A stretch of 64,000 nucleotides of DNA from DATFVA01 sp963721075. Lineage in GTDB: Bacteria > Bacteroidota > Ignavibacteria > Ignavibacteriales > Ignavibacteriaceae. The notes below the pieces were generated by a model that ran no database searches, was not told the origin of the DNA, and saw nothing but the letters and a program-made list of their open reading frames with translations. The stretch is taken from NCBI GenBank assembly GCA_963721075.1, contig CAVRHV010000014.1, positions 1 to 64,000 of the forward strand, given 5' to 3'. The position numbers were made by a program, and so were the translations under genes. Positions 54,454 to 63,144 of this stretch are shown one piece after another. The first letter of the stretch is position 1. Each line of letters begins with the position of its first letter.

Positions 54454-55341
54454 TTATCTCGTTACGGTTCCTGATGGGAACGTTCCTGAATTAAGGCTCA
54501 GAGGATAATTCATATGATCCGTTGCATTTGTGGGGATATCACCCGTTAGCAGTTTCAGAAAAAACGGACCTGAATCATTATCCGGATCAGGTTCAATAGT
54601 TATTACTGCAGTATTACCTGACAGATCTACAGGAAAACTTAAGCCAGCAGGAGAATTGTTCAGAAAATCCTCGCCCGGAAACGGTGGTCCTGCCGACATC
54701 CCGCTGTAAGGTGCAGCTTCATCAACACCATCAGCACTTGAAAATTTTCCTGTTGTAACCGGTGTGCCGTTAATAACTGCCCATCCCTCATATTTCCATC
54801 CTGAAGGGAGGGAAGGGAGGTTCAAGCCCATTGCAGGTGTACCGGAACTAATATCCACAAACCATATTCCGCTGTTCTCATTCGAGTTGCTGCCATTAGT
54901 AGGAGTAGCAAGTATAAATTTTCCAGAAGCAGAACTAAAATCGTTATTGAGAGCTGAAGGATCTGCAACCGAAAGCGATGCTGTACTATCGTTGAAGCTC
55001 CCGGCGAGGATATGAACATTACTAGGTGATGTACTGGAGTCAGGTTCCGGTTCTATTGTGAGTACGAACTTTGATGCGTTATCCAGGTCACTCTGATCTA
55101 CAGCAAACGAATTGCTGCTTAATGTTCCATTGTCGTCTACTGTAAATTTACCGGTCGATTTCGGTGTGCCGTTTACGATCAACCATCCTTCATATTTTGC
55201 AGATGATCCAAGATTGTGCAGTCCCGAAATATTTAAAGTAAGATTAGTTGCTCCGGGAGGGGGATTAGTCCCATTGTCGTTGTTTGTACAGCCGGCCAAT
55301 CCAATAAGGCCTGCCAGCATAGCGATCATTAGATATTTCAT
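54454..55341 (-). CDS. Lipoprotein with two copies of an anti-sigma-K-like domain
   Basis: The 295-residue protein has a lipoprotein signal (lipobox GLAGC) followed by two related halves. Each has a YEGWxxxNGTPxxTGKF line (KYEGWLIVNGTPKSTGKF and KYEGWAVINGTPVTTGKF) and an IEPxPD line near its end (TIEPEPDSSTS and TIEPDPDNDSG). This pattern resembles the extracytoplasmic anti-sigma-K (RskA)-type domain. There is no anti-sigma N-terminus here, so it is probably an envelope protein rather than a regulator. It lies next to an OmpR-type two-component system on the same strand. Confidence 0.72.
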   Translation of the reverse strand: MKYLMIAMLAGLIGLAGCTNNDNGTNPPPGATNLTLNISGLHNLGSSAKYEGWLIVNGTPKSTGKFTVDDNGTLSSNSFAVDQSDLDNASKFVLTIEPEPDSSTSPSNVHILAGSFNDSTASLSVADPSALNNDFSSASGKFILATPTNGSNSNENSGIWFVDISSGTPAMGLNLPSLPSGWKYEGWAVINGTPVTTGKFSSADGVDEAAPYSGMSAGPPFPGEDFLNNSPAGLSFPVDLSGNTAVITIEPDPDNDSGPFFLKLLTGDIPTNATDHMNYPLSLNSGTFPSGTVTR

Positions 55342-55538
55342 CTTTTCTCCGTTTTTTGTTCATATAATATGTCTTTATCTTTAGCATAAAATCACTTTTA
55401 AATAATAACTTTACTTATCACTTTCTGTGATTTACCGGCGGTTAAGCAGATCTGAATTAATTATCACAAATAAGGGTTGAAACCTTAAGGAGGAAACGTC
55501 ATACTACTTCAAAATGACATTATCTTAGAAGGGGCTAA

Positions 55539-57038
55539 TCAGGAAACACGTATTTCTTTTTCCTTACGTGATTTACCTTTGTAGACGGGTATTTCAAATG
55601 AAAACGTGGTTCCTTCGCCCTCCGTACTTTCAACATTTATGTTGATATTATGCACTTCGAGTATCTTTTTTACAATGGCAAGGCCGAGTCCAAGTCCTTC
55701 TGCAGATGATTTTCCCGTTCCCTTATGATACCTGTCGAATATATATTTCATTTCATCTTTCTGAATTCCTTTGCCGCTGTCTTTAACATATGTAATAACT
55801 TTATCCCCGGATCTCTGAAGCCTGATCGTAACGGAGCCGCCGGCGGGGGTAAATTTGAATGCATTATCAAGGAGGTTCTGCAGGACTTTTTCCATCATAC
55901 CAATATCAGCATAAACAAGAGGAAGGTCGTAAGGAAAATTGAGTCTGAGTTCAATATTTCTGCCTTCAGCAATTATCTGGTTTTTCTGCTGAATATCCTG
56001 TGCAAGTTCGGCAACAGAGAATGCTTCGGGATCAGGTTTTGTTTCTCTTGCTTCAAGTTTTGAAAGTTCAAACAACTCCTCTACAAGTTTCTTAAGTCTC
56101 TCAGTACTGCTGAGAATAGTATGCATATAGTTTTTACGGTCCTCTTCAGAAAGTGTTTCGGATTTAAGCAGGATTGTTTCGATATAACCCTGAACTGCCG
56201 CAAGCGGTGTCCTGAGATCATGCGACACATTGGCAACCAGTTCCCGTCTCAGGTTATCCATGGTTTTCATCTCTTCTATATTCTGAACAATCGTATCTGC
56301 CATCTCATTAAATGAATCGGCAAACTCATTAAACTCTCCGCGGCCCTTAAGTTTAATCCTTGCATTAAGATTCCCGTTCTTAAATTCTCTTATCACCGCA
56401 ACAATTTTTCTCATATTCCTTGTTATAAATCCAAGGGCAATAAGACTTATAATCGCAACACCGATAAGGGTGATTCCCATCGATCTTATTCCAAGTCTTA
56501 GAATATAACTTCCGAAAACAAGCTGAGTGGCATTATCGTATTCCTCGCCGCCCAAAATAACATAGATATATCCGCGGAACGTATCTCCCTCGTAAACCTT
56601 TGCGGCCGAGAATGCTTTTTCACGATCGGCATTACGGGGATCGGCACCAAGAACAAAGGGCTCGTCCTTGCTTGAAACAAATTTCTTTATAGGCTCAAGC
56701 GGAACATATTTTAGTCTTACTACTTTGTTGGGAGCAAAATAGGTCAATATCTTTCCGTCTTTATCAAGGAGGTAAACCTCAAGACTGGGATTGATGATCA
56801 TTATATTGTGAAAAACATCTTTCAGATTATCGGTATTTGCTTTACCGTCAACAAAACACTGATTCTCGGCTGCAATATGAGGTGCTATTTCTGCATCGAG
56901 CTTCTGGTTTGTTTCCTGAAAATACATCTCTGCAGTGTACACCGATATGTACATATAGATTCCTGAGAGTATTACAAGGACAATCAGGAATATTGCTGAT
57001 ATCTTCCAGAAGAGGCTGTGAAAAAACTTTGTTTTCAA
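55539..57038 (-). CDS. Sensor histidine kinase (HAMP type), partner of the OmpR-family regulator
   Basis: The 499-residue protein has a transmembrane segment (FWKISAIFLIVLVILSGIYM), a periplasmic domain of about 150 residues and a second segment (SMGITLIGVAIISLIALGFI). A HAMP domain follows, then a HisKA helix with phosphoacceptor His in NVSHDLRTPLAAVQGYIETI and a HATPase with NAFKFT, DSGKGI and GLGLGLAIVKK. It follows its regulator gene by 13 bases. Signal unknown; the extracytoplasmic part resembles a PAS-like (PDC) sensor by length only. Confidence 0.92.
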   Translation of the reverse strand: MKTKFFHSLFWKISAIFLIVLVILSGIYMYISVYTAEMYFQETNQKLDAEIAPHIAAENQCFVDGKANTDNLKDVFHNIMIINPSLEVYLLDKDGKILTYFAPNKVVRLKYVPLEPIKKFVSSKDEPFVLGADPRNADREKAFSAAKVYEGDTFRGYIYVILGGEEYDNATQLVFGSYILRLGIRSMGITLIGVAIISLIALGFITRNMRKIVAVIREFKNGNLNARIKLKGRGEFNEFADSFNEMADTIVQNIEEMKTMDNLRRELVANVSHDLRTPLAAVQGYIETILLKSETLSEEDRKNYMHTILSSTERLKKLVEELFELSKLEARETKPDPEAFSVAELAQDIQQKNQIIAEGRNIELRLNFPYDLPLVYADIGMMEKVLQNLLDNAFKFTPAGGSVTIRLQRSGDKVITYVKDSGKGIQKDEMKYIFDRYHKGTGKSSAEGLGLGLAIVKKILEVHNININVESTEGEGTTFSFEIPVYKGKSRKEKEIRVS

Positions 57039-57051
57039 AATACTTATTCCT

Positions 57052-57762
57052 TCATTCCTTTGTTATTTCCTCGAGGTCGTTAAATCTGTAGCCGACCCCC
57101 CATGTAGTCAGTATATATGATGGATTGGAAAGATCGGTTTCAATTTTTCCGCGAAGTCTGTTGATGTGAGAATTTACCGTATGTTCATATCCATTATATG
57201 AATAACCCCAGAGAAGACTGAGAAGCTGTTCGCGGGTATATGTCTTTCCCGGATGCGAAGCGAGCAGATGAAGCAGTTCAAATTCCTTTGGTGTAAGGTC
57301 TATTCTTTCTCCTTTAAGAGTTACTCTCCGTTTTGCAACATCAATTAAGAGGTCTCCTACAGTAATATCATCTTTTTCTTCCTGGTCTTTCTGTAAAGCT
57401 TCAATTCTACGAAATATAGCCTTAACTCTTGCAGTAAATTCTCTTATAGCAAATGGTTTGGTCAGGTAATCGTCTGCGCCGAGCTCAAGTCCCAGCACCT
57501 TATCAAATTCCTCCGACTTGGCGGTAAGCATAAGGACGGGTGTATAGTTTTCCTGTTTCCTCAGTTCTTTGCATATCTCCAGCCCGTCAAGGTGGGGGAG
57601 CATGATGTCGAGCACGATAAGATCGTAACTATTATCAACTGCTTCTTTTAATCCATCTTTTCCGTCATAGCATCGTGTTACTTCGAACCCCATATCACTT
57701 AAATGGATATGAATAAGGTCCGAGATTGACTTATCGTCTTCTATTACCAGAACTTTTTTCAT
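57052..57762 (-). CDS. OmpR/PhoB-family response regulator
   Basis: The 236-residue protein has a receiver domain (EDD pocket, phosphoacceptor Asp in IVLDIMLPHLDG, TAKSEE, LTKPF) and a winged helix C-terminus (LTPKEFELLHLLASHPGKTY, RLRGKIE, TTWGVGYRF). It is the first gene of a two-gene unit with the HAMP kinase. DNA targets are not known; direct repeats of ATTACWGTGG at 59941-59972 are a weak candidate. Confidence 0.95.
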   Translation of the reverse strand: MKKVLVIEDDKSISDLIHIHLSDMGFEVTRCYDGKDGLKEAVDNSYDLIVLDIMLPHLDGLEICKELRKQENYTPVLMLTAKSEEFDKVLGLELGADDYLTKPFAIREFTARVKAIFRRIEALQKDQEEKDDITVGDLLIDVAKRRVTLKGERIDLTPKEFELLHLLASHPGKTYTREQLLSLLWGYSYNGYEHTVNSHINRLRGKIETDLSNPSYILTTWGVGYRFNDLEEITKE

Positions 57763-57900
57763 TGATAATATGTCTCCTTTTTTCTGTACTAAAAATACCG
57801 ACAGAATGTAACGGAATTATCACATTTATAATAAAAGTTTGCAACAGGAGATGTTTTAAGAAAAATACTAATTTATGAGAAAAGAAACAGGAGAAGGGTG

Positions 57901-58997
57901 TTAATCGGCGATAAAAGCTTCAATATTTTCGATTTCGTGAACCGCCCGGATTTTTTTGAAATAGTTCAATGCCTGCTCAAAGCTTTCCTTAGCTTTATCG
58001 AATTTTTTCCACTGTTTATATAAAATACCAAGTTCCAGAGATGTTTCGGCGTAATTCAGTTCGTTTTTATACTCTTTGTTGATGCGCATGCTGGTTAGCA
58101 GAAAGTTCTCGGCGAGTGAATAATTTTTCTGAACTCTTTTGATGATACCTTCAACTTTATAAATCTCTGCCACAGAGAGTTTATCATTTGTCTTATAGCA
58201 TATCTCCATCGCCTTATCGGCAAAAGCTTTGGAAAGTGCGACATCCTGCATCTGGGACATAGATAAATGCCTTAGTAATGTATGAGATTCCCAGCAGCGA
58301 ATAAATGCTGTCATTCAGCGAAACAGCAATGCTCTTATCAAGTTCTTTTAATGCGTTTTTATATTCCTTCTTTTTAAGATAAGTGATACCCAAATTATGT
58401 CTGTATCTGGGCCAGTTTATGGTGATCATTCAGACGCTGGAAATTAACCAGGGCGCGGTTATAATAGAACAGGGCCTGATCGTAATTGCTGTAGATGTTG
58501 TTTATAATACCCAGATTTATCTCGATCTGACCTATTAAATATGCATCCCGTTTTTCATCAAGATAGCGCAGGCTCTCTTCAAAATGATTAGCTGCTTCAG
58601 GCAGATCACCGTGTTCGCCGTAGACAGTACCGAGGAGGTTCTCGCAGCGGGCGCATCCTTTAAGATCGTTCTGATTCTTAAACATTATGAATGCTTTTTT
58701 AGTATAATCAAAGCATTCTGTCCACTTAGCCTCTCTGCTGTAAATTTCGCCGATTGAATAGCAGGCATTAGCCGCAAGTCCGCCCAGGTTAGAATCTATC
58801 CGGCCCTCGGCTATAATCTTCTTATGCGTTTCAATCGCAAATTCAAACTCACCCTGGGAGATTGCGTAATCACCGAGGTTCAGAAGGAACTCGATGTATT
58901 TTATCTTCTCAAGCTTTTGTTCTGCAAGTGTGGTAATTAACTGGAACTGGAATTCTTTGAGATATGAATCTGAGAGGTCGACTTCAATTTGTTTCAC
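57901..58997 (-). CDS. TPR-repeat protein, frameshifted twice in this sequence
   Basis: Three overlapping pieces (58395-58997, 58214-58429, 57901-58314) form one TPR protein of about 365 residues starting at the GTG at 58997. The repeats are clear: GGLAANACYSIGEIYSREAK, QIEINLGIINNIYSNYDQAL, RHNLGITYLKKKEYKNALKE, ETSLELGILYKQWKKFDKAK. The frame changes near 58405-58413 and 58258-58270; removing one base at each restores continuity. The domain should mediate protein contacts. No enzymatic domain is visible, and a longer N-terminal part cannot be excluded. Confidence 0.82.
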
Positions 58998-59019
58998 GCT
59001 CGGATTGTCTTAATTTCAG

Positions 59020-59145
59020 CTAGAGTCGTGATTTCCCGAGTTTCTTCTTTAAAATATTCTTCTTCAGCTCCGAAATCTCTTTTTCGGAAAAGAAACCGGC
59101 CAGGATTTCTTCAAGAGTTAAATATTTATTTAGTCTTGCTGCCAC
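59020..59145 (-). CDS. Possible small protein upstream of the TPR gene
   Basis: A 41-residue frame from GTG (MAARLNKYLTLEEILAGFFS, ending KKKLGKSRL) lies directly before the TPR gene on the same strand. Its helix-like, charged sequence looks protein-like and it follows a terminator. It could be a small leader protein or an N-terminal piece of the TPR protein separated by another sequence error. Confidence 0.35.
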   Translation of the reverse strand: MAARLNKYLTLEEILAGFFSEKEISELKKNILKKKLGKSRL

Positions 59146-59167
59146 GGTATTCCGTTTCGAAAATATT

Positions 59168-59206
59168 TAAAAAACGTGAAAGGATAACATCACGTTATCC
59201 TTTCAC
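59168..59206 (-). terminator. Rho-independent terminator after the lipoprotein gene
   Basis: GTGAAAGGATAAC (59176-59188) and GTTATCCTTTCAC (59194-59206) form a perfect 13-base-pair stem with a five-base loop, 20 bases after the stop of the gene at 59226. On the minus strand it is followed by a run of Ts. This is the clearest intrinsic terminator in the window. Confidence 0.88.
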
Positions 59207-59225
59207 AAGGTTTACAATATATGAA

Positions 59226-59789
59226 TTATCGTGCGTATGCCCAGCGTGAAAAGTGAGGAAGCTGTGCATTGACAACATTTAATGTACCTGTTGACATATC
59301 AACTGTCACCCCGTCATTAACAGTTGGAACCAGGTTTCCGCTCGGATCCACGTAGTAAAATCCTACGTTCGCCGGATTGATCCCGTTCAGGCTAAGACCA
59401 GTAATTTTATAATTAAGAATAACCGGTTCATTAAAGGTCATTGACGGGAAAAAATCTACCCCTGCCTCGTCGCTAACCTGCATCGTAATATTCCTGAAAT
59501 CAGCAAACGAATAGCTTGCCGGTATAGTTAATCTGCAATCCACATTAACTGTTTTCCCGTTTGATGACAGGTAGCTTTTAACGAGGTGTATTTCACCCCC
59601 TGAAAGTCCATCAATAGTTTCTGAAGTCGAAAACGAGCTCTCAACACTTAAATCCGCTCTTTCCGGAAGCATAATAATTGTTTTTGCCTGGTTGTCGACG
59701 CCGTTAACCGGCGCAGTTATGTTGCTTTCCTGCATACACCCAACAAATGAAAGCAGCAATAAAGCAGCTAGATAAGATAACTTCCGCAT
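59226..59789 (-). CDS. Hypothetical lipoprotein
   Basis: I choose the ATG at 59789 (GAAGGGCGAG upstream), giving 187 residues with a lipoprotein signal (MRKLSYLAALLLLSFVGC); an ATG at 59831 is less likely. The mature part is beta-rich (KSYLSSNGKTVNVDCRLTIP, FADFRNITMQVSDEAGVDFF, LNGINPANVGFYYVDPSGNL) and ends in a LPHFSRWAYAR tail. This resembles domains of surface lipoproteins with a ZU5-like or immunoglobulin-like fold, but I do not recognise the family. Confidence 0.65.
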   Translation of the reverse strand: MRKLSYLAALLLLSFVGCMQESNITAPVNGVDNQAKTIIMLPERADLSVESSFSTSETIDGLSGGEIHLVKSYLSSNGKTVNVDCRLTIPASYSFADFRNITMQVSDEAGVDFFPSMTFNEPVILNYKITGLSLNGINPANVGFYYVDPSGNLVPTVNDGVTVDMSTGTLNVVNAQLPHFSRWAYAR

Positions 59790-60162
59790 TTTGTCTCGCC
59801 CTTCTATTATTATTAATTGTTTTGTTTTCAATTTGATTTCTCTGTTTGAGATATTTGTATGCGGAGAGCCAATGATTATGCCACCGGCACATTTGTAAAT
59901 GTTACTTACTGAATTTTTTGTGATAAAAACTTCGGTAACAATTACAGTGGGTTTATGAAATAATTACTGTGGCTTTTTGAGATGAAAAGAGAGATGTGTT
60001 ACGCAATGAAACAATTATCTTATTTATTGAGGTTGATTGCAGGCCCTGAATAAAGGGGCCGGAAGAGTTATACGCATAACTTCAGTTTAATAAAGCACTT
60101 GCGCCGACCGGTAAATTCACTATTTGACAATTTTTGAAATCTGCTTGAATTCGTCAGTGCCG
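59790..60162. other. Intergenic region, no gene recognised
   Basis: No coding frame or RNA gene is evident. ATTACAGTGG (59941-59950) and ATTACTGTGG (59963-59972) are direct repeats 22 bases apart, a spacing compatible with two turns of DNA and OmpR-type half-sites. The promoter of the lipoprotein gene should lie here. Confidence 0.45.
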
Positions 60163-60690
60163 CTACACATTCAGTAATTCGAACAGAATCGCCTCTGTAG
60201 TAGTAATCTCAGCTCCATGGTGTCTCATTCTGTCAAGTGCCGTGCGGTAATCGAATTCATTTCTGGACGATACTGCATCCGCAGCTACATTTACCTGGAA
60301 TCCGTTAGCAAGGAGATCGAGAATTGTCTGCTGCACGCAAACGTGAGCTTCTATACCTGCTACAATTACCTGCAAAGCATTGTTATCTTTGAGTCGTGGA
60401 AATAGGTTCCCCGCACCAGCGCAGCTGAACGTCATTTTCTGTACAGCACTCAATCCTTCTAATTCCTTAAGGAGAGTTGAGGATGTGCTTCCCAGACCTT
60501 TAGGATACTGTTCTGTATAAAAAATAGGAATGTTAAGTACCTTGAATCCCTTGATGAGTTTCAGACTGTTATTTATTACCTGAGCCGGTTTGTCCATTAC
60601 AGATAAGATCTTTTCCTGGATATCTATAAGGAGCAGGGCAGAGGTATCTCTTTTTAATATTTTTTCGTTGTATTTAATGGTCGACTCCAT
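60163..60690 (-). CDS. Isochorismatase-family hydrolase
   Basis: The 175-residue protein has the cysteine-hydrolase fold: catalytic Asp in ALLLIDIQEKILSVM, a Lys in SAVQKMTFSCAG and the nucleophile Cys in VAGIEAHVCVQQTILDLL, with the usual cis-peptide before it. FYTEQYPKGLGST matches the YcaC-like branch, whose members hydrolyse small amides or unknown substrates. It lies 16 bases after the C39-like peptidase gene on the same strand, so the two may form one transcript. Confidence 0.88.
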   Translation of the reverse strand: MESTIKYNEKILKRDTSALLLIDIQEKILSVMDKPAQVINNSLKLIKGFKVLNIPIFYTEQYPKGLGSTSSTLLKELEGLSAVQKMTFSCAGAGNLFPRLKDNNALQVIVAGIEAHVCVQQTILDLLANGFQVNVAADAVSSRNEFDYRTALDRMRHHGAEITTTEAILFELLNV

Positions 60691-60706
60691 AATGCACCTT
60701 TATATT

Positions 60707-61543
60707 TTAATAAATTGGGTCCATTCCATACTTACCGCAGGCATACATCATAAGCAGAGCAGATAGATCGACTAAAGTTTTTTTCTGATCTTCGGTGTGA
60801 ATTACAAGGTTATACACTTCCGAGACAAACCTCATATTCTTAAGTATTTTCTTGAGTTCTTCATAACTTGGCTGGCCATGCCAGTTAGCCACTTCCTCTA
60901 CAAGCATTTTCTCATTTCTTCTGAGGAATTCGGCGAATGAGATAGATTTTGTGGTATGTGATGTTCTCGGCCGGCACATAGTAATGAGATCATTGAAGTA
61001 GGTATCCCATTTTTCCGCCAGCAGCCGGTTGCTGTCGCGCATTACATACCGGGCCTTCTCGAGCGAGAACCTGGCCTTTGTGCGCGGTTTAAATTTGGAT
61101 GATAAGGCATAACCATCATAGCTGGTATAGCCGGTTTCATCGTCTATATACTTCCATCTTTTAGTTAATTGACGGGCGGAGTAGATCACGATAACCTTAT
61201 CGAGTCCGCTGTCGACAACAATAAACTTTCCCTGCTGTTCATTGATCACTGTTAGCCAGTGTTCCCAGTTATCCACGCTTAAGATACAGGGATAACCGGC
61301 TTTCAAATGATTACTGAGAGCTTTGATTGCTTCGTCAGGTGTTTCGCGCCTGAAATATTTCATTTTGCAGTCATACGTTTTAGCAGCCTTGGCGAGACCT
61401 ATTTCATCGGTGCCGTACCACCAGGTGCTGCCGGCGCGTTTAGCGATCTCTCTTTCATTTTCAAATCTGCCCAGCATTACAAGGGCATATTTCAGTGCGA
61501 AAGGACCACATTGGTATTTATAAGGTTGGGGGTAAAAACTCAT
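60707..61543 (-). CDS. C39-like cysteine peptidase domain protein
   Basis: The 278-residue protein opens with a papain-like peptidase of the C39 type: the catalytic Cys in YKYQCGPFALKYALVMLG, GYPCILSVDNWEHWLTVINE with the catalytic His, and FIVVDSGLDK supplying the Asp. About 130 helical C-terminal residues follow. No transmembrane or ABC parts are present, so it is not a bacteriocin exporter. It is divergent from an ATP-grasp ligase gene (96-base gap), a pairing seen in peptide-modification clusters. Function unknown. Confidence 0.75.
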   Translation of the reverse strand: MSFYPQPYKYQCGPFALKYALVMLGRFENEREIAKRAGSTWWYGTDEIGLAKAAKTYDCKMKYFRRETPDEAIKALSNHLKAGYPCILSVDNWEHWLTVINEQQGKFIVVDSGLDKVIVIYSARQLTKRWKYIDDETGYTSYDGYALSSKFKPRTKARFSLEKARYVMRDSNRLLAEKWDTYFNDLITMCRPRTSHTTKSISFAEFLRRNEKMLVEEVANWHGQPSYEELKKILKNMRFVSEVYNLVIHTEDQKKTLVDLSALLMMYACGKYGMDPIY

Positions 61544-61639
61544 ACATTAGTTATTTTTGCGGCTCAATTTAATGAATACATTACTTTAAATCATTATCAT
61601 AATTTTGTGAGCAGGTCAATTTTCTTTATTTTTATTTTT

Positions 61640-62710
61640 ATGAGTAAGAGAAAAACAAAAGTTGCTGTTGTATTTAACGAACCTCAGCCCGATTTCTACG
61701 TTAAATCGGTTGAACACGAAATCAAAGATCTCGATTTCATTCCGTATTTTGAAGTTGAGGAGCTCACTCCTATTGAAGAATACGAGATCATGGCGGAAAA
61801 ACTTTCAAAAAGGGGACTGGAAGCATACCCGCTGAACATTTTTGATGACCTTAAAATACTCCTTAAAGATATAAACACGAATAAACCCGATGTTATTTTT
61901 AACTTTATGGAACTTTACCAGGAAAATTCCAGACTGGAGATGAATATCGTCGGAATGCTGGAACTTCTTGGAATTCCCTATACCGGGGCTCCTCCAATGG
62001 CACTGGCTAACTGCCAGAGCAAGGTGCTTGCCAAGAGAATTCTGAATTCATATGGAATCAGGACGGCAAGGTTCATAATGTTTAAGAAAATCCGGAAAAG
62101 CTACAAACATGATCTGAGATATCCTCTGATCGTTAAACCGGCTTTTGAAGATGCGAGTGTAGGTATTGAGAACAGTTCTATCGTTGAAGATTCAAGGAGT
62201 CTGAAGGACAGGGTTAATTACGTGCTTTCGATCTTTCAGCAGCCTGCGCTGGTGGAAGAATTTATAGAGGGCAGAGAACTGAATGTTGCCGTAATGGGTG
62301 ATAAAGATCCGCAGGCACTTCCGATAAGTGAAATTGACTTCAGTGAAATGCCCGACCATCTATATAATATAGTAAGCTACCAGGCTAAGTGGGATCCAAA
62401 CCACGAAGCATATCATAAGACAATTCCGAGCTGTCCCGCCAAACTGCCAAAGCGAATAGAGAAAGAAGCAAAAGAAATAGCTGTTGATGCCTTCAAAATA
62501 ATGGGCTGCCGCGATTATGCCAGAGTGGATATGAGACTGTCACGTGATAATAAACTCTACGTGCTTGAAGTAAATCCGAATCCTGATCTAACCGAAAGCG
62601 CAGGATTTATGCGTTCTGCTGAAGCTGCCGGGTATAGTTATGTGACAGCACTTAAGAAGATTATCGATTTTGCGAAACAAAGAGGGAAACTGGCCGGTGC
62701 TATCAATTAA
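61640..62710 (+). CDS. ATP-grasp ligase, D-Ala-D-Ala ligase-like
   Basis: I choose the ATG at 61640, where the family sequence begins; the frame is open further upstream but is antisense to the peptidase gene. The 356-residue protein has Ddl-like ATP-grasp features: KPDVIFNFMELYQENSRLEM, GIPYTGAPPMALANCQSKVL, YPLIVKPAFEDASVGI, VEEFIEGRELNVAVMG and the metal-binding end RVDMRLSRDNKLYVLEVNPN. It should form an amide or peptide bond using ATP. The pairing with a C39-like peptidase suggests a non-ribosomal or tag-like peptide rather than the cell-wall dipeptide. Confidence 0.85.
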   Translation: MSKRKTKVAVVFNEPQPDFYVKSVEHEIKDLDFIPYFEVEELTPIEEYEIMAEKLSKRGLEAYPLNIFDDLKILLKDINTNKPDVIFNFMELYQENSRLEMNIVGMLELLGIPYTGAPPMALANCQSKVLAKRILNSYGIRTARFIMFKKIRKSYKHDLRYPLIVKPAFEDASVGIENSSIVEDSRSLKDRVNYVLSIFQQPALVEEFIEGRELNVAVMGDKDPQALPISEIDFSEMPDHLYNIVSYQAKWDPNHEAYHKTIPSCPAKLPKRIEKEAKEIAVDAFKIMGCRDYARVDMRLSRDNKLYVLEVNPNPDLTESAGFMRSAEAAGYSYVTALKKIIDFAKQRGKLAGAIN

Positions 62711-62826
62711 TATGTGATACCGGTCTAAATATTTCAGTCCTTGTATTCCTATTAATTTCATTTCAATCTGATATTGTTATCATGTAATTGAGTTAAAGTT
62801 ATGTTGAGTAATAAGGAGGAATTGAA

Positions 62827-63048
62827 ATGAAATGTCCGGTTGATGGAACTGATTTAGAAGTAAAACAAAAAGATGATATAACAGTTAACACCTGCCCTAA
62901 ATGCCATGGTGTTTGGCTTGAAAGGGCAGAACTTGATAAAATACTCGCACAGTCGGAATTAGAATACCCGGACTTTGAAGATTTCAAAGGCAGGGAAACG
63001 AAGTATGAGAGTCCCGGCGCCTTCTTCGGCCGCTTCTTCGAACACTGA
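62827..63048 (+). CDS. TFIIB-type zinc-ribbon protein
   Basis: The 73-residue protein has the zf-TFIIB pattern: MKCPVDGTDLEVKQKDDI, then TCPKCHGVWLERAELDKIL. The C, C-x2-C and following His can hold one zinc. The rest is acidic (EYPDFEDFKG). AAGGAGG at a normal distance before the ATG is one of the strongest ribosome-binding sites in the window. Its role is unknown. Confidence 0.88.
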   Translation: MKCPVDGTDLEVKQKDDITVNTCPKCHGVWLERAELDKILAQSELEYPDFEDFKGRETKYESPGAFFGRFFEH

Positions 63049-63144
63049 GAGTAATATCTTAAAACAGAGCAAACCTCTTGTTTGAAAACTTTTAATATAA
63101 GCTATTCAAGGCGGGATCGCATCAGGTTTCTGGCAGTCTCCATT

